In this document: in pieces, positions 8,404 to 16,744 of the stretch
How positions within the stretch are numbered: the stretch's first letter is position 1
Layout of the letters: each line of letters opens with the position of its first letter
NCBI RefSeq assembly: GCF_003054965.1
Contig: NZ_MIES01000033.1
Span: 1 to 64,000, forward strand
From: Saccharospirillum sp. MSK14-1
GTDB taxonomy: Bacteria; Pseudomonadota; Gammaproteobacteria; Pseudomonadales; Natronospirillaceae
Length of the DNA stretch: 64,000 nucleotides
Direction: 5' to 3'
The notes under the pieces: generated by a model
Database searches by the model: none
What the model saw: only the letters and a program-made list of their open reading frames with translations
Told to the model about the DNA's origin: nothing
Translations under genes and position numbers: made by a program

Positions 8404-9411
8404 ATGGAAAATACCATGACTCAATCTGCTGTTCCCAATCGTTTGTCCGGTAACTGGCGTCATTATTTATTGCGCTGGGAAACGTTTTTGTTGCTGGTCG
8501 CGGCACTGGTGTTTTTGTTTAACAGCTTTGCTTCGCCTTACTTTCTCGATCCGTGGAATTTATCGGATGCGACATTCAATTTTACCGAGAAAGCGATCAT
8601 CGCTTTGCCGATGGCGATGCTGATTATCTGTCGTGAAATTGATTTGTCAGTCGCGTCGATCATTGCGTTGGCGTCTGTGTCGATGGGCTTGGCCGCTGAG
8701 GCGGGCATGGGTACCGGTTCATTGGTGGCCATCGCCATCGCCGTGGGCGTTGCCTGCGGTTTGTTTAATGGCCTGGTGGTGACCGGTTTTGGCATTCCAT
8801 CCATCGTGGTCACCATCGGTACCATGAGTCTGTATCGCGGTATTACCTATGTGATTCTCGGCGATGGTGCCTTTACCGATTACCCGTCTGAGTTTGCTTA
8901 TTTCGGACAGGGGTATGTGTATTGGGTGTTCTCTTTCGAGTTTGTGTTGTTCCTGGGGCTGGCGCTGGTGTTTTATGTTTTGCTGCACCACACCAACTTT
9001 GGTCGGCGCACCTATGCCATCGGCAATAACCCGACAGCGGCGCTTTATTCCGGCATTAAGGTGAACAAACACAAGTTGATTCTGTTTGTGTTGGTGGGTG
9101 CTTTATCGGGCTTGGCGTCGGTATTGCTGACGTCGCGCCTGGGCAGCACGCGGCCGTCCATTGCCTTCGCCTGGGAACTGAATATTGTCACCATGGTGGT
9201 GCTCGGTGGCGTCAGTATTCTCGGTGGAGCGGGCAGTATTCTCGGCGTGGTGATTGCGGTCTTCTTGATGGGCCTGGTGACCTTTGGTCTGGGCCTGTTG
9301 AACGTGCCAGGTATCGTGATGAGCATCATCATCGGTGCCATGCTGATCAGTGTTATCAGCATTCCTGTATTGCTGGGACGCTGGCGCGCGATGCGGGAGC
9401 GACAGTCATGA
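8404..9411 (+). CDS. rhaQ: Rhamnose ABC transporter permease RhaQ
   Basis: A 335-residue RbsC-type permease, paralogous to RhaP. It has many transmembrane segments and the coupling motif RRTYAIGNNPTAALYSGI. An alternative ATG at 8416 (MTQSAV) has GGAAA just upstream and could be the true start; only the four N-terminal residues differ. The stop overlaps the mutarotase start by 4 bp, showing tight translational coupling of transport to the first catabolic steps. Confidence 0.9.
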   Translation: MENTMTQSAVPNRLSGNWRHYLLRWETFLLLVAALVFLFNSFASPYFLDPWNLSDATFNFTEKAIIALPMAMLIICREIDLSVASIIALASVSMGLAAEAGMGTGSLVAIAIAVGVACGLFNGLVVTGFGIPSIVVTIGTMSLYRGITYVILGDGAFTDYPSEFAYFGQGYVYWVFSFEFVLFLGLALVFYVLLHHTNFGRRTYAIGNNPTAALYSGIKVNKHKLILFVLVGALSGLASVLLTSRLGSTRPSIAFAWELNIVTMVVLGGVSILGGAGSILGVVIAVFLMGLVTFGLGLLNVPGIVMSIIIGAMLISVISIPVLLGRWRAMRERQS

Positions 9412-9722
9412 TTCATGCCTCTGTGATGCAGTTGTATCCCGGTTACGAAGAAGAGTATCGCAAACGCCATGATGCACTCTGGCCGGAACTGGAAGCGCAC
9501 CTGAAAGACTGTGGTATTCGCAACTATCACATCTTTTTGCATCCGCAAACGCTGCAACTGTTTGCCTGTTTTGAAACCGATGACGGCATCGATGAAGCGA
9601 CGTTGAAAAGCCATCCGATCATGCAGCGCTGGTGGACCTATATGGCCGATATTATGGAAACCAACCATGACTCGCCGGAGCCCAAAGCCACGCCATTGAC
9701 CGAGGTGTTTTACCTGCCATGA
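9408..9722 (+). CDS. rhaM: L-rhamnose mutarotase
   Basis: A 104-residue RhaM/YiiL family protein (called RhaU in rhizobia) that interconverts the alpha and beta anomers of L-rhamnose. Family features are visible: the N-terminal strand ASVMQLYPGYEEEYRKRH with the catalytic-site His22, LWPEL, and a C-terminal WW-type patch MQRWWTYMADIM. Full length for the family. It overlaps rhaQ and rhaK by 4 bp each. Confidence 0.93.
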   Translation: MIHASVMQLYPGYEEEYRKRHDALWPELEAHLKDCGIRNYHIFLHPQTLQLFACFETDDGIDEATLKSHPIMQRWWTYMADIMETNHDSPEPKATPLTEVFYLP

Positions 9723-11134
9723 GTCAATTGGAAACGCGTGAGCCGGTGTTGGCGGTTCTGGATATCGGTAAGACCAATGTCAAAGTCTGTGCGGTGCGTG
9801 CCGGTCATCACGGTGGCGATGTGTTGGTGGAAAAACGCCGACCGAATGCGGTGTTGATGGAGGGGCCTTATCCGCACGTTGATACCGAAGGCATCTGGCA
9901 GTGGTTTCAGCAAGCGCTGGCTGAATTGGCGCGCGATTATTACGTGTTGTCGATTGGTATGACAACCCACGGTGCCACGGCCGCCTGCTTAGCGGGTGAC
10001 GAACTGGTGTTACCCATTGCCGACTACGAAAGCGATCTCTATGCCGCCGTTGGTGAGCGCTACGATGCGCTCCGCCCGCCATTTTCTGAAACGGGCAGCC
10101 CGGGTCTGACCTCAGGCCTGAACCTGGGGCGGCAGCTGTATTGGTTGGCGCAAACGCAACCGGATGAATTCGCTCGGGTGACCGACATTCTGCTGTATCC
10201 GCAATATTGGGGTTGGCGGTTAACCGGTATTAAAGCCGGTGAAGTAACGTCTTTGGGTTGCCATACCGATTTGTGGAATCCGGCGGCGGGGGATTATTCA
10301 TCGCTGGTCGATAAACTGGGTTGGCGTTCGCTGTTACCGGACGTTGTCGCTACCGGCGCGCCTTTAGGGCCGGTTAAAGCGGAACTTGCCGACGCGCTGG
10401 GTTTGCCCGCCGAATGTCTGGTTCTGAACGGCATCCACGACAGTAACGCGTCCTTGGTGCCCCATTTGCTGACGCGTTCCGAGCCGTTTTCAGTGGTGTC
10501 CAGTGGCACCTGGACGGTGATCTGCGGTTTAGGCGCACCCCTGGAAAATCTCGATGAGCAGCAGGATATGCTGATCAACGTCAGCGCCTATGGCGCGGCG
10601 GTCCCGACCATTCGCTTTATGGGCGGTCGTGAATGGGAAACGCTGCGGGGCGATGGTCAGGCGCATCTGGAGGAGTTGCCTGCGTTGATCGATGCCGGGG
10701 TATTTGCGTTGCCTTCCTTCAGCGACCAGGGCGGTCCTTTCCGTCAGTTGCGTGGTCGGTTGATGGGGCCGGTTGAGCGTCTTAGCGGCGCCGGTAAAAC
10801 CACACTGGCGTCGGTGTACTGCGCGCTGATGACCGACCATTGTTTGCGCTTGTTGAACAACCCTGGCGATGTCGTGATTGAAGGTGCCTTTGCTGCGAAC
10901 GACGTCTACATGGCGGTGTTAGCCTGCCTGTGCGCTGAGCGTGATCAGGCTGTGTTTGGCAGCACCGACAGCACGGGCACCACCCAGGGCACGGGGATGC
11001 TCGGTCAGGATGTGAACCATTGGCCGTTCAGTGCACCGGTACGAACCGAATCGCCGTCGTCGTTGCGTGCGTCCATTCTGGCCTATGCCCAGGATTGGCA
11101 GCGCTGGGTTGAAGAGCGTTCCGCCGCAGCCTGA
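9719..11134 (+). CDS. rhaK: Rhamnulokinase, FGGY family
   Basis: A 471-residue carbohydrate kinase that phosphorylates L-rhamnulose at C1 with ATP. The N-terminal phosphate-binding loop is LDIGKTNVKV; the second domain has GIHDSNASL and VSSGTWTVI, and the C-terminal part has the family GTTQGTGMLG segment. It is the rhizobial RhaK type and diverges from E. coli RhaB. In rhizobia RhaK has also been reported to be needed for transporter function. Last gene of the rightward arm; no clear terminator follows. Confidence 0.9.
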   Translation: MSQLETREPVLAVLDIGKTNVKVCAVRAGHHGGDVLVEKRRPNAVLMEGPYPHVDTEGIWQWFQQALAELARDYYVLSIGMTTHGATAACLAGDELVLPIADYESDLYAAVGERYDALRPPFSETGSPGLTSGLNLGRQLYWLAQTQPDEFARVTDILLYPQYWGWRLTGIKAGEVTSLGCHTDLWNPAAGDYSSLVDKLGWRSLLPDVVATGAPLGPVKAELADALGLPAECLVLNGIHDSNASLVPHLLTRSEPFSVVSSGTWTVICGLGAPLENLDEQQDMLINVSAYGAAVPTIRFMGGREWETLRGDGQAHLEELPALIDAGVFALPSFSDQGGPFRQLRGRLMGPVERLSGAGKTTLASVYCALMTDHCLRLLNNPGDVVIEGAFAANDVYMAVLACLCAERDQAVFGSTDSTGTTQGTGMLGQDVNHWPFSAPVRTESPSSLRASILAYAQDWQRWVEERSAAA

Positions 11135-11199
11135 TCGTGGTGCTGAAGTGTCTGCTTCGTTACTATAACGCGGTCGTGTCAAACAGTGGATTTCGGCTT

Positions 11200-11514
11200 A
11201 TGTTGCGCCGTTTGTGCCAGGGGGTGTTGCTGAGCATATTTGTGCTCAGTCTGGTCGTGCCCGCGGCTAACCACCCGATGACACCTCAGGCCGCCAGCGA
11301 AGCGCCTTGCCCCAATGTGGACATGACACGCCATTGTCCGGATGGCGTGAATCTCGATTGCCTGGCGGGGTGTCTGGCAGCCACACCAGCACTGTCATTG
11401 ACCACTCAACTCGGGCTGGCGCCCATGCCTCAGGTTGTCGATCAACCTCGGGTTTTGGCGTCCGATACCGGCTTTCACCGTCGGCTTGAACGCCCGCCTT
11501 CTCTCTCCGTCTAA
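11200..11514 (+). CDS. Small secreted Cys-containing protein, function unknown
   Basis: About 104 residues beginning MLRRLCQGVLLSIFVLSLVV, a clear signal peptide or membrane anchor. The mature part has four cysteines in two pairs (APC...RHC and DCLAGC) and a low-complexity C-terminal tail. No family was recognised; the pattern is compatible with a metal- or redox-related periplasmic peptide, but that is only a guess. The chosen ATG begins just before the hydrophobic stretch; an upstream in-frame GTG at 11137 would add 21 residues. The cytochrome c gene lies 67 bp downstream on the same strand. Confidence 0.5.
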   Translation: MLRRLCQGVLLSIFVLSLVVPAANHPMTPQAASEAPCPNVDMTRHCPDGVNLDCLAGCLAATPALSLTTQLGLAPMPQVVDQPRVLASDTGFHRRLERPPSLSV

Positions 11515-11581
11515 CTTACGGTTTATCTGAAAACGATGAATAACTCCGGCGGTGTGCCGGGGTTTTATGACGGAGTGCACC

Positions 11582-12058
11582 ATGAGATCTATTTCAAACT
11601 GGGTCGTCCTGCTTGGGATGACGTTATTAGCCGCCTGTAACGCAGAGCCGGAAAGTGCCCGTATCGACGCGGCTCAACCGCCGGAACTAACCGCTCAGCC
11701 GGAAACCGGCCGCTGGTACACGCAGCAAGAAGCGCAGGCGGGACGACAACTCTTCGCGGCACATTGCGCGGTCTGCCATGGCCGCAATGCGGTCGGCACG
11801 CTCGATTGGCGCACCCCCAATGCCAACGGTCAGTACCCGCCGCCACCGCTTAATGGCAGTGCGCATGCCTGGCATCATCCTTATGAGGTGTTACAGCGGG
11901 TGATTCTTGATGGCGGCGCGCTGATGGGCGGTACCATGCCGGCTTGGCGAGGGCGGTTAGACGCGGAAGACATCCGGCAGGTGATCGCTGGGTTTCAGTC
12001 GTACTGGCCGGAGCAGACTTATCAGATCTGGTTGGAGCGCGAACAACAAAACCGATGA
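11582..12058 (+). CDS. Lipoprotein cytochrome c
   Basis: A 158-residue monohaem c-type cytochrome. The N-terminus is a lipoprotein signal peptide with lipobox LAAC, so the protein should be anchored to a membrane facing the periplasm. Residues about 54-60 carry the haem motif CAVCH in LFAAHCAVCHGRNA, and MPAW near residue 119 supplies a likely axial Met. The ATG at 11582 has ACGGAG upstream. It is a class I electron carrier of unknown partner; the small Cys protein just upstream may be linked. A bidirectional hairpin separates it from the convergent chemoreceptor gene. Confidence 0.8.
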   Translation: MRSISNWVVLLGMTLLAACNAEPESARIDAAQPPELTAQPETGRWYTQQEAQAGRQLFAAHCAVCHGRNAVGTLDWRTPNANGQYPPPPLNGSAHAWHHPYEVLQRVILDGGALMGGTMPAWRGRLDAEDIRQVIAGFQSYWPEQTYQIWLEREQQNR

Positions 12059-12065
12059 TCAGGGC

Positions 12066-12091
12066 AGTGGCTGCCGTTAATGGCAGCCACT
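12066..12091. terminator. Hairpin between convergent genes
   Basis: A perfect 10-bp stem AGTGGCTGCC/GGCAGCCACT with a 6-base loop fills the 37-bp gap between the cytochrome c gene and the convergent chemoreceptor gene. There is no long T tract on either side, but the position suggests a bidirectional terminator. Confidence 0.55.
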
Positions 12092-12095
12092 TCCG

Positions 12096-13742
12096 TTACA
12101 CCTTAAAACGCGCCACCATATCGTTTAAGCCAGTCGCCAGCTGTGCCAGAGCGGTACTGGATGCCTGGGTTTCTTCGGCACTGACCGCCGCCTGGGCCGA
12201 CAGATCTTTGATGTTGGTCAGATTGCGATCGACCTCACGGGCGACCGTGGCTTGTTGCTCAACTGCACTGGCGGAGGCAAGGGCGCGCTCAGAAATCGTG
12301 CCCACCAGTTGCGCAATGCGCTCCAGTGCATCGCCGGCCGCAGCGCCAACATCCAGCGTTTTTTTGGCGTTCTCCTGGCTCACCGACAGCGACGATTTAA
12401 CGGTCTGACTGCCATCATTAACAGCGGTGATAATGGCCTCAATTTCGGTGGTCGAATGGGCCGTCCGTTGTGCCAGCGCACGCACCTCATCGGCGACCAC
12501 GGCAAAGCCGCGACCTTGGTCACCCGCCCGTGCTGCTTCAATGGCGGCGTTCAAGGCCAGTAAATTGGTTTGTTCTGCGATGCCTTGAATCACTTCGAGC
12601 ATACTGGCGACATCGTTAACCCGGTTGGCCAGTTGTTCCGAGTTGCTGGCGTTTTGCTCGATACTCGCGGACAGTTTTTCAATGGCGTTTAAGGTACTGC
12701 GCACCTGTTCCAGGCCAAATTGGCTTTGTGATTCGGCTTCTTTGGAAGCCTGAGAATTGTTGCTGACGTTACCGGCCACTTCATCGATGGCCGTGCTCAT
12801 TTCGGTGACCGCCGAGGCGGCCAGTTCCAGTTCTTCGGTTTGCCGCTGTAAGCCCGCATTGGTGTCGTTGGTGACCTGCGCCAGCTGCTCCGCCGCGGCT
12901 GCTAATTGGTCGGAAGATTCGCCGATCTCGCTTAAGGTCGCGCGCAGCCCGGTTTGCATGTCACTCAGGGCATTCAGCAGTTCAGTGGCTTCATCGCGAC
13001 CACTGACCTGGATGTCGCCGGTTAAGTTCCGGTCGGCGATATTGCGGGCCACCTGAACCGCTGAGCGGATGGGCGTGGTGATCGACCGGGTCAGCAGCCA
13101 GGCGATGATGATGGCCAGGCCGGTTGCCAGCGCCATGATCTCGATGATACCCAGTCGGGTGCTGCGATAAGTGGCATGCGCATGCTCGGCGGCCAGATGG
13201 ATCTGGTCTTCCTGATAGGTCACCAGTTGCGCGATGTTCTCGGAAACCTTCTGTGCCTCAGGGGCTACCTGAGTCCGAGACAAGAGCGTTGCAGCCGCAA
13301 TATTTCCCTCGGCAACCAGCGCGCGCAATTGCTCACTGAGTTGCTGGTAGCGTTGCAATTCCGTCCGGGTCGCTTCGAAACCGGCGAGTGCTTCCGGGCT
13401 TTGTATGCCCTCTAAATAATGCGACTCGGCGCTGAGCAATTGTTCCTGTGCACGGTTGTAGGCTTCGTTAAACCGTTGCCGATCGGCTGCCGTTTCAGCG
13501 GACAGCAAATTAGCGGTGTTGACGCGCATGGTCAGAAACTGACTGTTCAGTTCGTTGGCCGCATGCAAGCTGGGGATGCGATGCTCATCAATGACCACTA
13601 AATCATGATCAATGGCCTGCAACCGGATTAGGCTGGTTGCCCCCAGAATGGCCATAAGAACAATGATCAGACTGAGCACAATGGCCAGTCGGGTTCCGAT
13701 AGGAACTGCCCGTAATATCCGGTCCACGAGGTGAATCTCCAC
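12096..13742 (-). CDS. Methyl-accepting chemotaxis protein
   Basis: A 548-residue transmembrane chemoreceptor. TM1 is at about 18-40 ([16 protein letters not shown]) and TM2 at about 200-220; the periplasmic part between them is mostly helical and resembles a four-helix-bundle sensor. A HAMP domain follows, then the signalling hairpin with the conserved tip [18 protein letters not shown] and [13 protein letters not shown]. It relays ligand binding to CheA/CheW; the ligand is unknown. The GTG at 13742 lacks a good Shine-Dalgarno sequence, and a GTG at 13727 with GGAG upstream is an equal candidate. Monocistronic by layout. Confidence 0.92.
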   Translation of the reverse strand: MEIHLVDRILRAVPIGTRLAIVLSLIIVLMAILGATSLIRLQAIDHDLVVIDEHRIPSLHAANELNSQFLTMRVNTANLLSAETAADRQRFNEAYNRAQEQLLSAESHYLEGIQSPEALAGFEATRTELQRYQQLSEQLRALVAEGNIAAATLLSRTQVAPEAQKVSENIAQLVTYQEDQIHLAAEHAHATYRSTRLGIIEIMALATGLAIIIAWLLTRSITTPIRSAVQVARNIADRNLTGDIQVSGRDEATELLNALSDMQTGLRATLSEIGESSDQLAAAAEQLAQVTNDTNAGLQRQTEELELAASAVTEMSTAIDEVAGNVSNNSQASKEAESQSQFGLEQVRSTLNAIEKLSASIEQNASNSEQLANRVNDVASMLEVIQGIAEQTNLLALNAAIEAARAGDQGRGFAVVADEVRALAQRTAHSTTEIEAIITAVNDGSQTVKSSLSVSQENAKKTLDVGAAAGDALERIAQLVGTISERALASASAVEQQATVAREVDRNLTNIKDLSAQAAVSAEETQASSTALAQLATGLNDMVARFKV

Positions 13743-13941
13743 AGTGAAAGATGGGCACCAAACAAGAAGGCGCGCCTGTCACCAAGCGTAGTTTGTTATG
13801 GGTAAAGCGCCATCGAACGACTGTAGAAATTTGTTATATTAAGGGCGTAAATAAGTGGTTGTTTTGACGCCTGGGCGGCGTTCTTCGCCTTATCCGGTTT
13901 CCAAAGTTAGAATATCGGTTCCCGAACTTAGGACAGTTATC

Positions 13942-14484
13942 ATGGCAAAATCGCTCGCTGATCAGTTGCTTAACGCAGGGCTGGTCGATAAGAAAAAGGC
14001 CAAGCAGGCGGAACAACAAAAGCGCAAGACCTCGCGCCAGCAGCAAAAAGGCAAGGCCGAGCCTGATGAGACTCAGCAGCGTCTGGCAAAAGAACGTGCC
14101 GAAAAAGCCGAGCGTGATCGTGAATTGAATCGACAGCGTCAACACGCTGAGCAGGCGAAAGCCTTGCGTGCTCAGGCTTGGCAAATGCTGCGTCAGAGTG
14201 AAGTTTCCGCCAGCGGCGAGGTGCGTTTCAGCTTTACCGACCCACGGGTCAATAAAATCAAACAATTGTATGTGGATGAAACCGCTCAGGCTCAGTTAGC
14301 CAAAGGCCGTTTGGCCATCTGCGCCGATGACGAGCGCTTTTATGTGGTGCCGCGCAATGTAGCCGACAAAGTGGCTGAACGCTTTGCCGATGCGGTCATT
14401 TTTATCGCCGATACTAAGGCCGTCGAGCCCGATGAAGATGACCCCTATAAGGACTTCCCGATTCCTGATGACCTGATGTGGTGA
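13942..14484 (+). CDS. DUF2058 (YaiL-like) protein
   Basis: A 180-residue cytoplasmic protein. It begins MAKSLADQLLNAGLVDKKKA, the signature of the DUF2058 family, followed by a strongly charged Lys/Glu/Arg/Gln coiled-coil stretch (about 20-75) and a C-terminal globular part ending DDPYKDFPIPDDLMW, also typical. The family is described as nucleoprotein/polynucleotide-associated, with no defined activity. The ATG at 13942 is used because the family motif starts there; the upstream extension is not conserved-looking. Confidence 0.9.
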   Translation: MAKSLADQLLNAGLVDKKKAKQAEQQKRKTSRQQQKGKAEPDETQQRLAKERAEKAERDRELNRQRQHAEQAKALRAQAWQMLRQSEVSASGEVRFSFTDPRVNKIKQLYVDETAQAQLAKGRLAICADDERFYVVPRNVADKVAERFADAVIFIADTKAVEPDEDDPYKDFPIPDDLMW

Positions 14485-14498
14485 TCGATGCCGGGTGA

Positions 14499-15350
14499 TC
14501 AGCGTTGCACTGAAATCACCTGTTGCAGATAGATGTCATCAAGGTCGGCCTGCAGTTGCCTGGGCGCCGCGTCCAGATTCAGAGCTTTGTAGACGGGATC
14601 CCGCACTAAGGTAGGCAGTTGCGCATTCACCGCGGCAATAAACGCAGCACCCTGTTCGCTTTGTGAGCAGCTGATGGCCAGGTTCATAAAGGGCGGACTG
14701 TGTGTGATGGTGACAAAGCGCAAGGTGTCGGCCTGCTCGCCCAGTAATTCGGAAATCACCATCGGGTATTCAATCAGGTAATCGGCTCTCCCGCCGGCGA
14801 GCATGCGCATGGCGTTGGCGGAGCCGGTGACGTTTATGATCGGGCCGGTGGCGCTGTCCAGGTACTGATCAATCAAGCGCCCATAAGCGCGGTGGTTGAC
14901 CCTTAACCCCACCAGCGCCGGGTTATTAACCAGATCTTCCAGGCTGTGCCGCTCTGGTTGCCCCAGCTTTGCCCACCCCGTGGAACTCATCACAATTTGT
15001 GGTGTAGGTATCACCATATAAGGTAAGGAAAAGTGCAGGTATTGCTCGCGCTCGGCCGTGCGCAACAAGATGCCGGTGCAGACATTATCGCGTGCGCGCA
15101 GTTCCCGCTCGATGCGCGGAATCAACATGGCAACGGGTTCTAACTGGAAGGTGTCGGCCAGGTGGGCGAATAAGTAATTCTGTAAGTCGCCGATAAAGCC
15201 CTCGAGCTGAGCCGGAGTGGCGTCTGTGTTCAATCGGTATACGCCGGGCAGGTCAGTTGCTGCCCAAATGATGGCCTGGTCGGATTCTGCTTTGGTCAGG
15301 GGTGACAGTAAGAGGCATAGCCAGCATCCCGTTCGGAACAGCACCTTCAT
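14499..15350 (-). CDS. Periplasmic solute-binding protein, family 3 type
   Basis: A 283-residue exported protein with a signal peptide ending near LTKAES. The rest looks like a family-3 extracellular solute-binding domain, with segments such as LLRTAEREQYLHFSLPYMVIP and RMLAGGRADYLIEYP. No transporter genes are adjacent, so it may be an orphan sensor or binding protein rather than part of an importer. Convergent with the DUF2058 gene, 14 bp apart. Confidence 0.75.
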   Translation of the reverse strand: MKVLFRTGCWLCLLLSPLTKAESDQAIIWAATDLPGVYRLNTDATPAQLEGFIGDLQNYLFAHLADTFQLEPVAMLIPRIERELRARDNVCTGILLRTAEREQYLHFSLPYMVIPTPQIVMSSTGWAKLGQPERHSLEDLVNNPALVGLRVNHRAYGRLIDQYLDSATGPIINVTGSANAMRMLAGGRADYLIEYPMVISELLGEQADTLRFVTITHSPPFMNLAISCSQSEQGAAFIAAVNAQLPTLVRDPVYKALNLDAAPRQLQADLDDIYLQQVISVQR

Positions 15351-15419
15351 CAGGTATCTCGATTACGGCAATTGGTCATTAAGTTTAACACCAATTGCCC
15401 GTAAGGCGAGGCTTGCAGC

Positions 15420-16430
15420 CTATTGAGCGCAGCGGGCGGTGCTGTCTCGCACGATCAGTTGAGTGGTCAGTGTTTGCTGCAGTGGCACCTGCTTTTTCGC
15501 CAGAATATCCAACAGCAAGCGCATGGCGCTGCGGCCGATGTCGTCGCGAGGCTGGCTGATGGTGGTCAGCTCCGGTTCGCAGTATTCGCTGAAACCGATG
15601 TTATCGAAGCCAATCACCGACAGCTCGGTGGGTACCTGTACGTTCAGGTCGCGGGCGGCTTTTAACAGGCCGATGGCCATCTCGTCGCTGTGGCAGAACA
15701 CCGCTGTCGGGCGAGTGGCTTCTGGGCGGTCGAGCAGGGCACGGCCTTGTTGATAACCGGCCAGAAAACTGAAGTCGCCTTCGGCGATCCAGTCGGCGGG
15801 TGCTGGGTAACCGGCGCGTTCCAGTTCTGACGTGTAACCCAGGATGCGGTCGCGACAGATGGGATTGTTGCGTGGCCCGGTAATGGTAGCGATGCGTTGA
15901 TGGCCCAGTGACAGCAGATATTCAACGGCTTTTTCAGCGGCCAGACGGTTATCGATGCAGACCGTCGGCAGTGCCAGCCCATCAAAATATTCGCACGCCA
16001 TCACCAGTGGAAAATTGTTGCTGGCCTGGCGATCCTGCACTAATGAACGGGGCACTTCGGTGGTCATTAAAATGATGCCGTCGGCCTGGTTGGTGGGCAG
16101 CAGATCGAAATAGCCGCGCGCGCGACTGGCGTCATTCTCACAATCGCCCAGCAGCACCTGATAACCCGCCCGGTGGGCAACTTCCTCCAGTCCGGCGATG
16201 ATTTCCGAAAAAAATGGATTGGCGATATCCGGAAGTAATACCACGATGGTTTTGGATTCGCTTCGCCGCAGATTACGCGCCGCCACATTGGGTGAATAAC
16301 CGACCTGAGCGATGGCTGCCGCCACACGCTGACGAGTGGCTTCGGTGACTTTTTCCGGAGCGGCCAGTGCTCTTGAGACGGTGGCGGTGGAACAGCCGGC
16401 AGCGAGGGCAACGTCTTTGATGGTTGGCAT
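15420..16430 (-). CDS. LacI-family repressor of the sugar operon
   Basis: A 336-residue LacI/GalR regulator. The N-terminal helix-turn-helix is MPTIKDVALAAGCSTATVSRA, followed by a hinge and a periplasmic-binding-protein-like effector domain (VVLLPDIANPFFSEII, CHSDEMAIGLL, VIGFDNI). It is divergent from the sugar operon beginning at 16745, and two LacI-type palindromes lie in the shared 314-bp gap, so it most likely represses both sides until the imported sugar or a product binds. The ATG at 16430 begins the HTH directly; a GTG at 16469 would add 13 residues without a convincing ribosome site. Confidence 0.93.
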   Translation of the reverse strand: MPTIKDVALAAGCSTATVSRALAAPEKVTEATRQRVAAAIAQVGYSPNVAARNLRRSESKTIVVLLPDIANPFFSEIIAGLEEVAHRAGYQVLLGDCENDASRARGYFDLLPTNQADGIILMTTEVPRSLVQDRQASNNFPLVMACEYFDGLALPTVCIDNRLAAEKAVEYLLSLGHQRIATITGPRNNPICRDRILGYTSELERAGYPAPADWIAEGDFSFLAGYQQGRALLDRPEATRPTAVFCHSDEMAIGLLKAARDLNVQVPTELSVIGFDNIGFSEYCEPELTTISQPRDDIGRSAMRLLLDILAKKQVPLQQTLTTQLIVRDSTARCAQ

Positions 16431-16539
16431 GGACTGGGTCTGCAAATTGGATCGCGCAAATGATACCACGATGACATGAATCGAATGATCCGGCGCGCTT
16501 TATACCAACAGCGAGGCGGACGATGACCTTCTGCAACTT

Positions 16540-16557
16540 AATGTAAACCGTTACATT
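16540..16557. promoter_or_regulatory. LacI-type operator, repressor-proximal
   Basis: AATGTAA-ACCG-TTACATT, 7-bp inverted arms around a 4-bp centre. It matches the LacI-family operator shape (TGTAA-N-CG-N-TTACA) and lies 110 bp upstream of the repressor gene's start, fitting autoregulation. Its arms match those of the second site at 16703-16718. Confidence 0.65.
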
Positions 16558-16675
16558 TTTCAAATTTGGAAGCACCAGGCCATCGTAAAAAATACGATCG
16601 ATGCGGTGTTGGCAATCATGGGCATTGCTATATCACTGATATTTCAGAGGGTTTTCTAAAAATTCTTATTGAGCA

Positions 16676-16704
16676 TTGACGCTCTGCTGTGCCTTTGCTG
16701 TAAT
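16676..16704 (+). promoter_or_regulatory. Sigma-70 promoter of the sugar operon
   Basis: TTGACG at 16676-16681, a 17-bp spacer, then TGTAAT at 16699-16704; each box differs from consensus by one base. The operator at 16703-16718 overlaps the -10 end and the expected transcription start, so repressor bound there would block RNA polymerase. Confidence 0.6.
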
Positions 16705-16718
16705 GTAATCCATTACAT
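16703..16718. promoter_or_regulatory. LacI-type operator, operon-proximal
   Basis: ATGTAA-TCCA-TTACAT, the same arms as the site at 16540-16557. The two centres are 162 bp apart, which would allow DNA looping by a tetrameric repressor. It sits between the -10 box and the first gene (ATG at 16745). Confidence 0.65.
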
Positions 16719-16744
16719 AAAAACAAAAATGAAGGCGAAGTACG

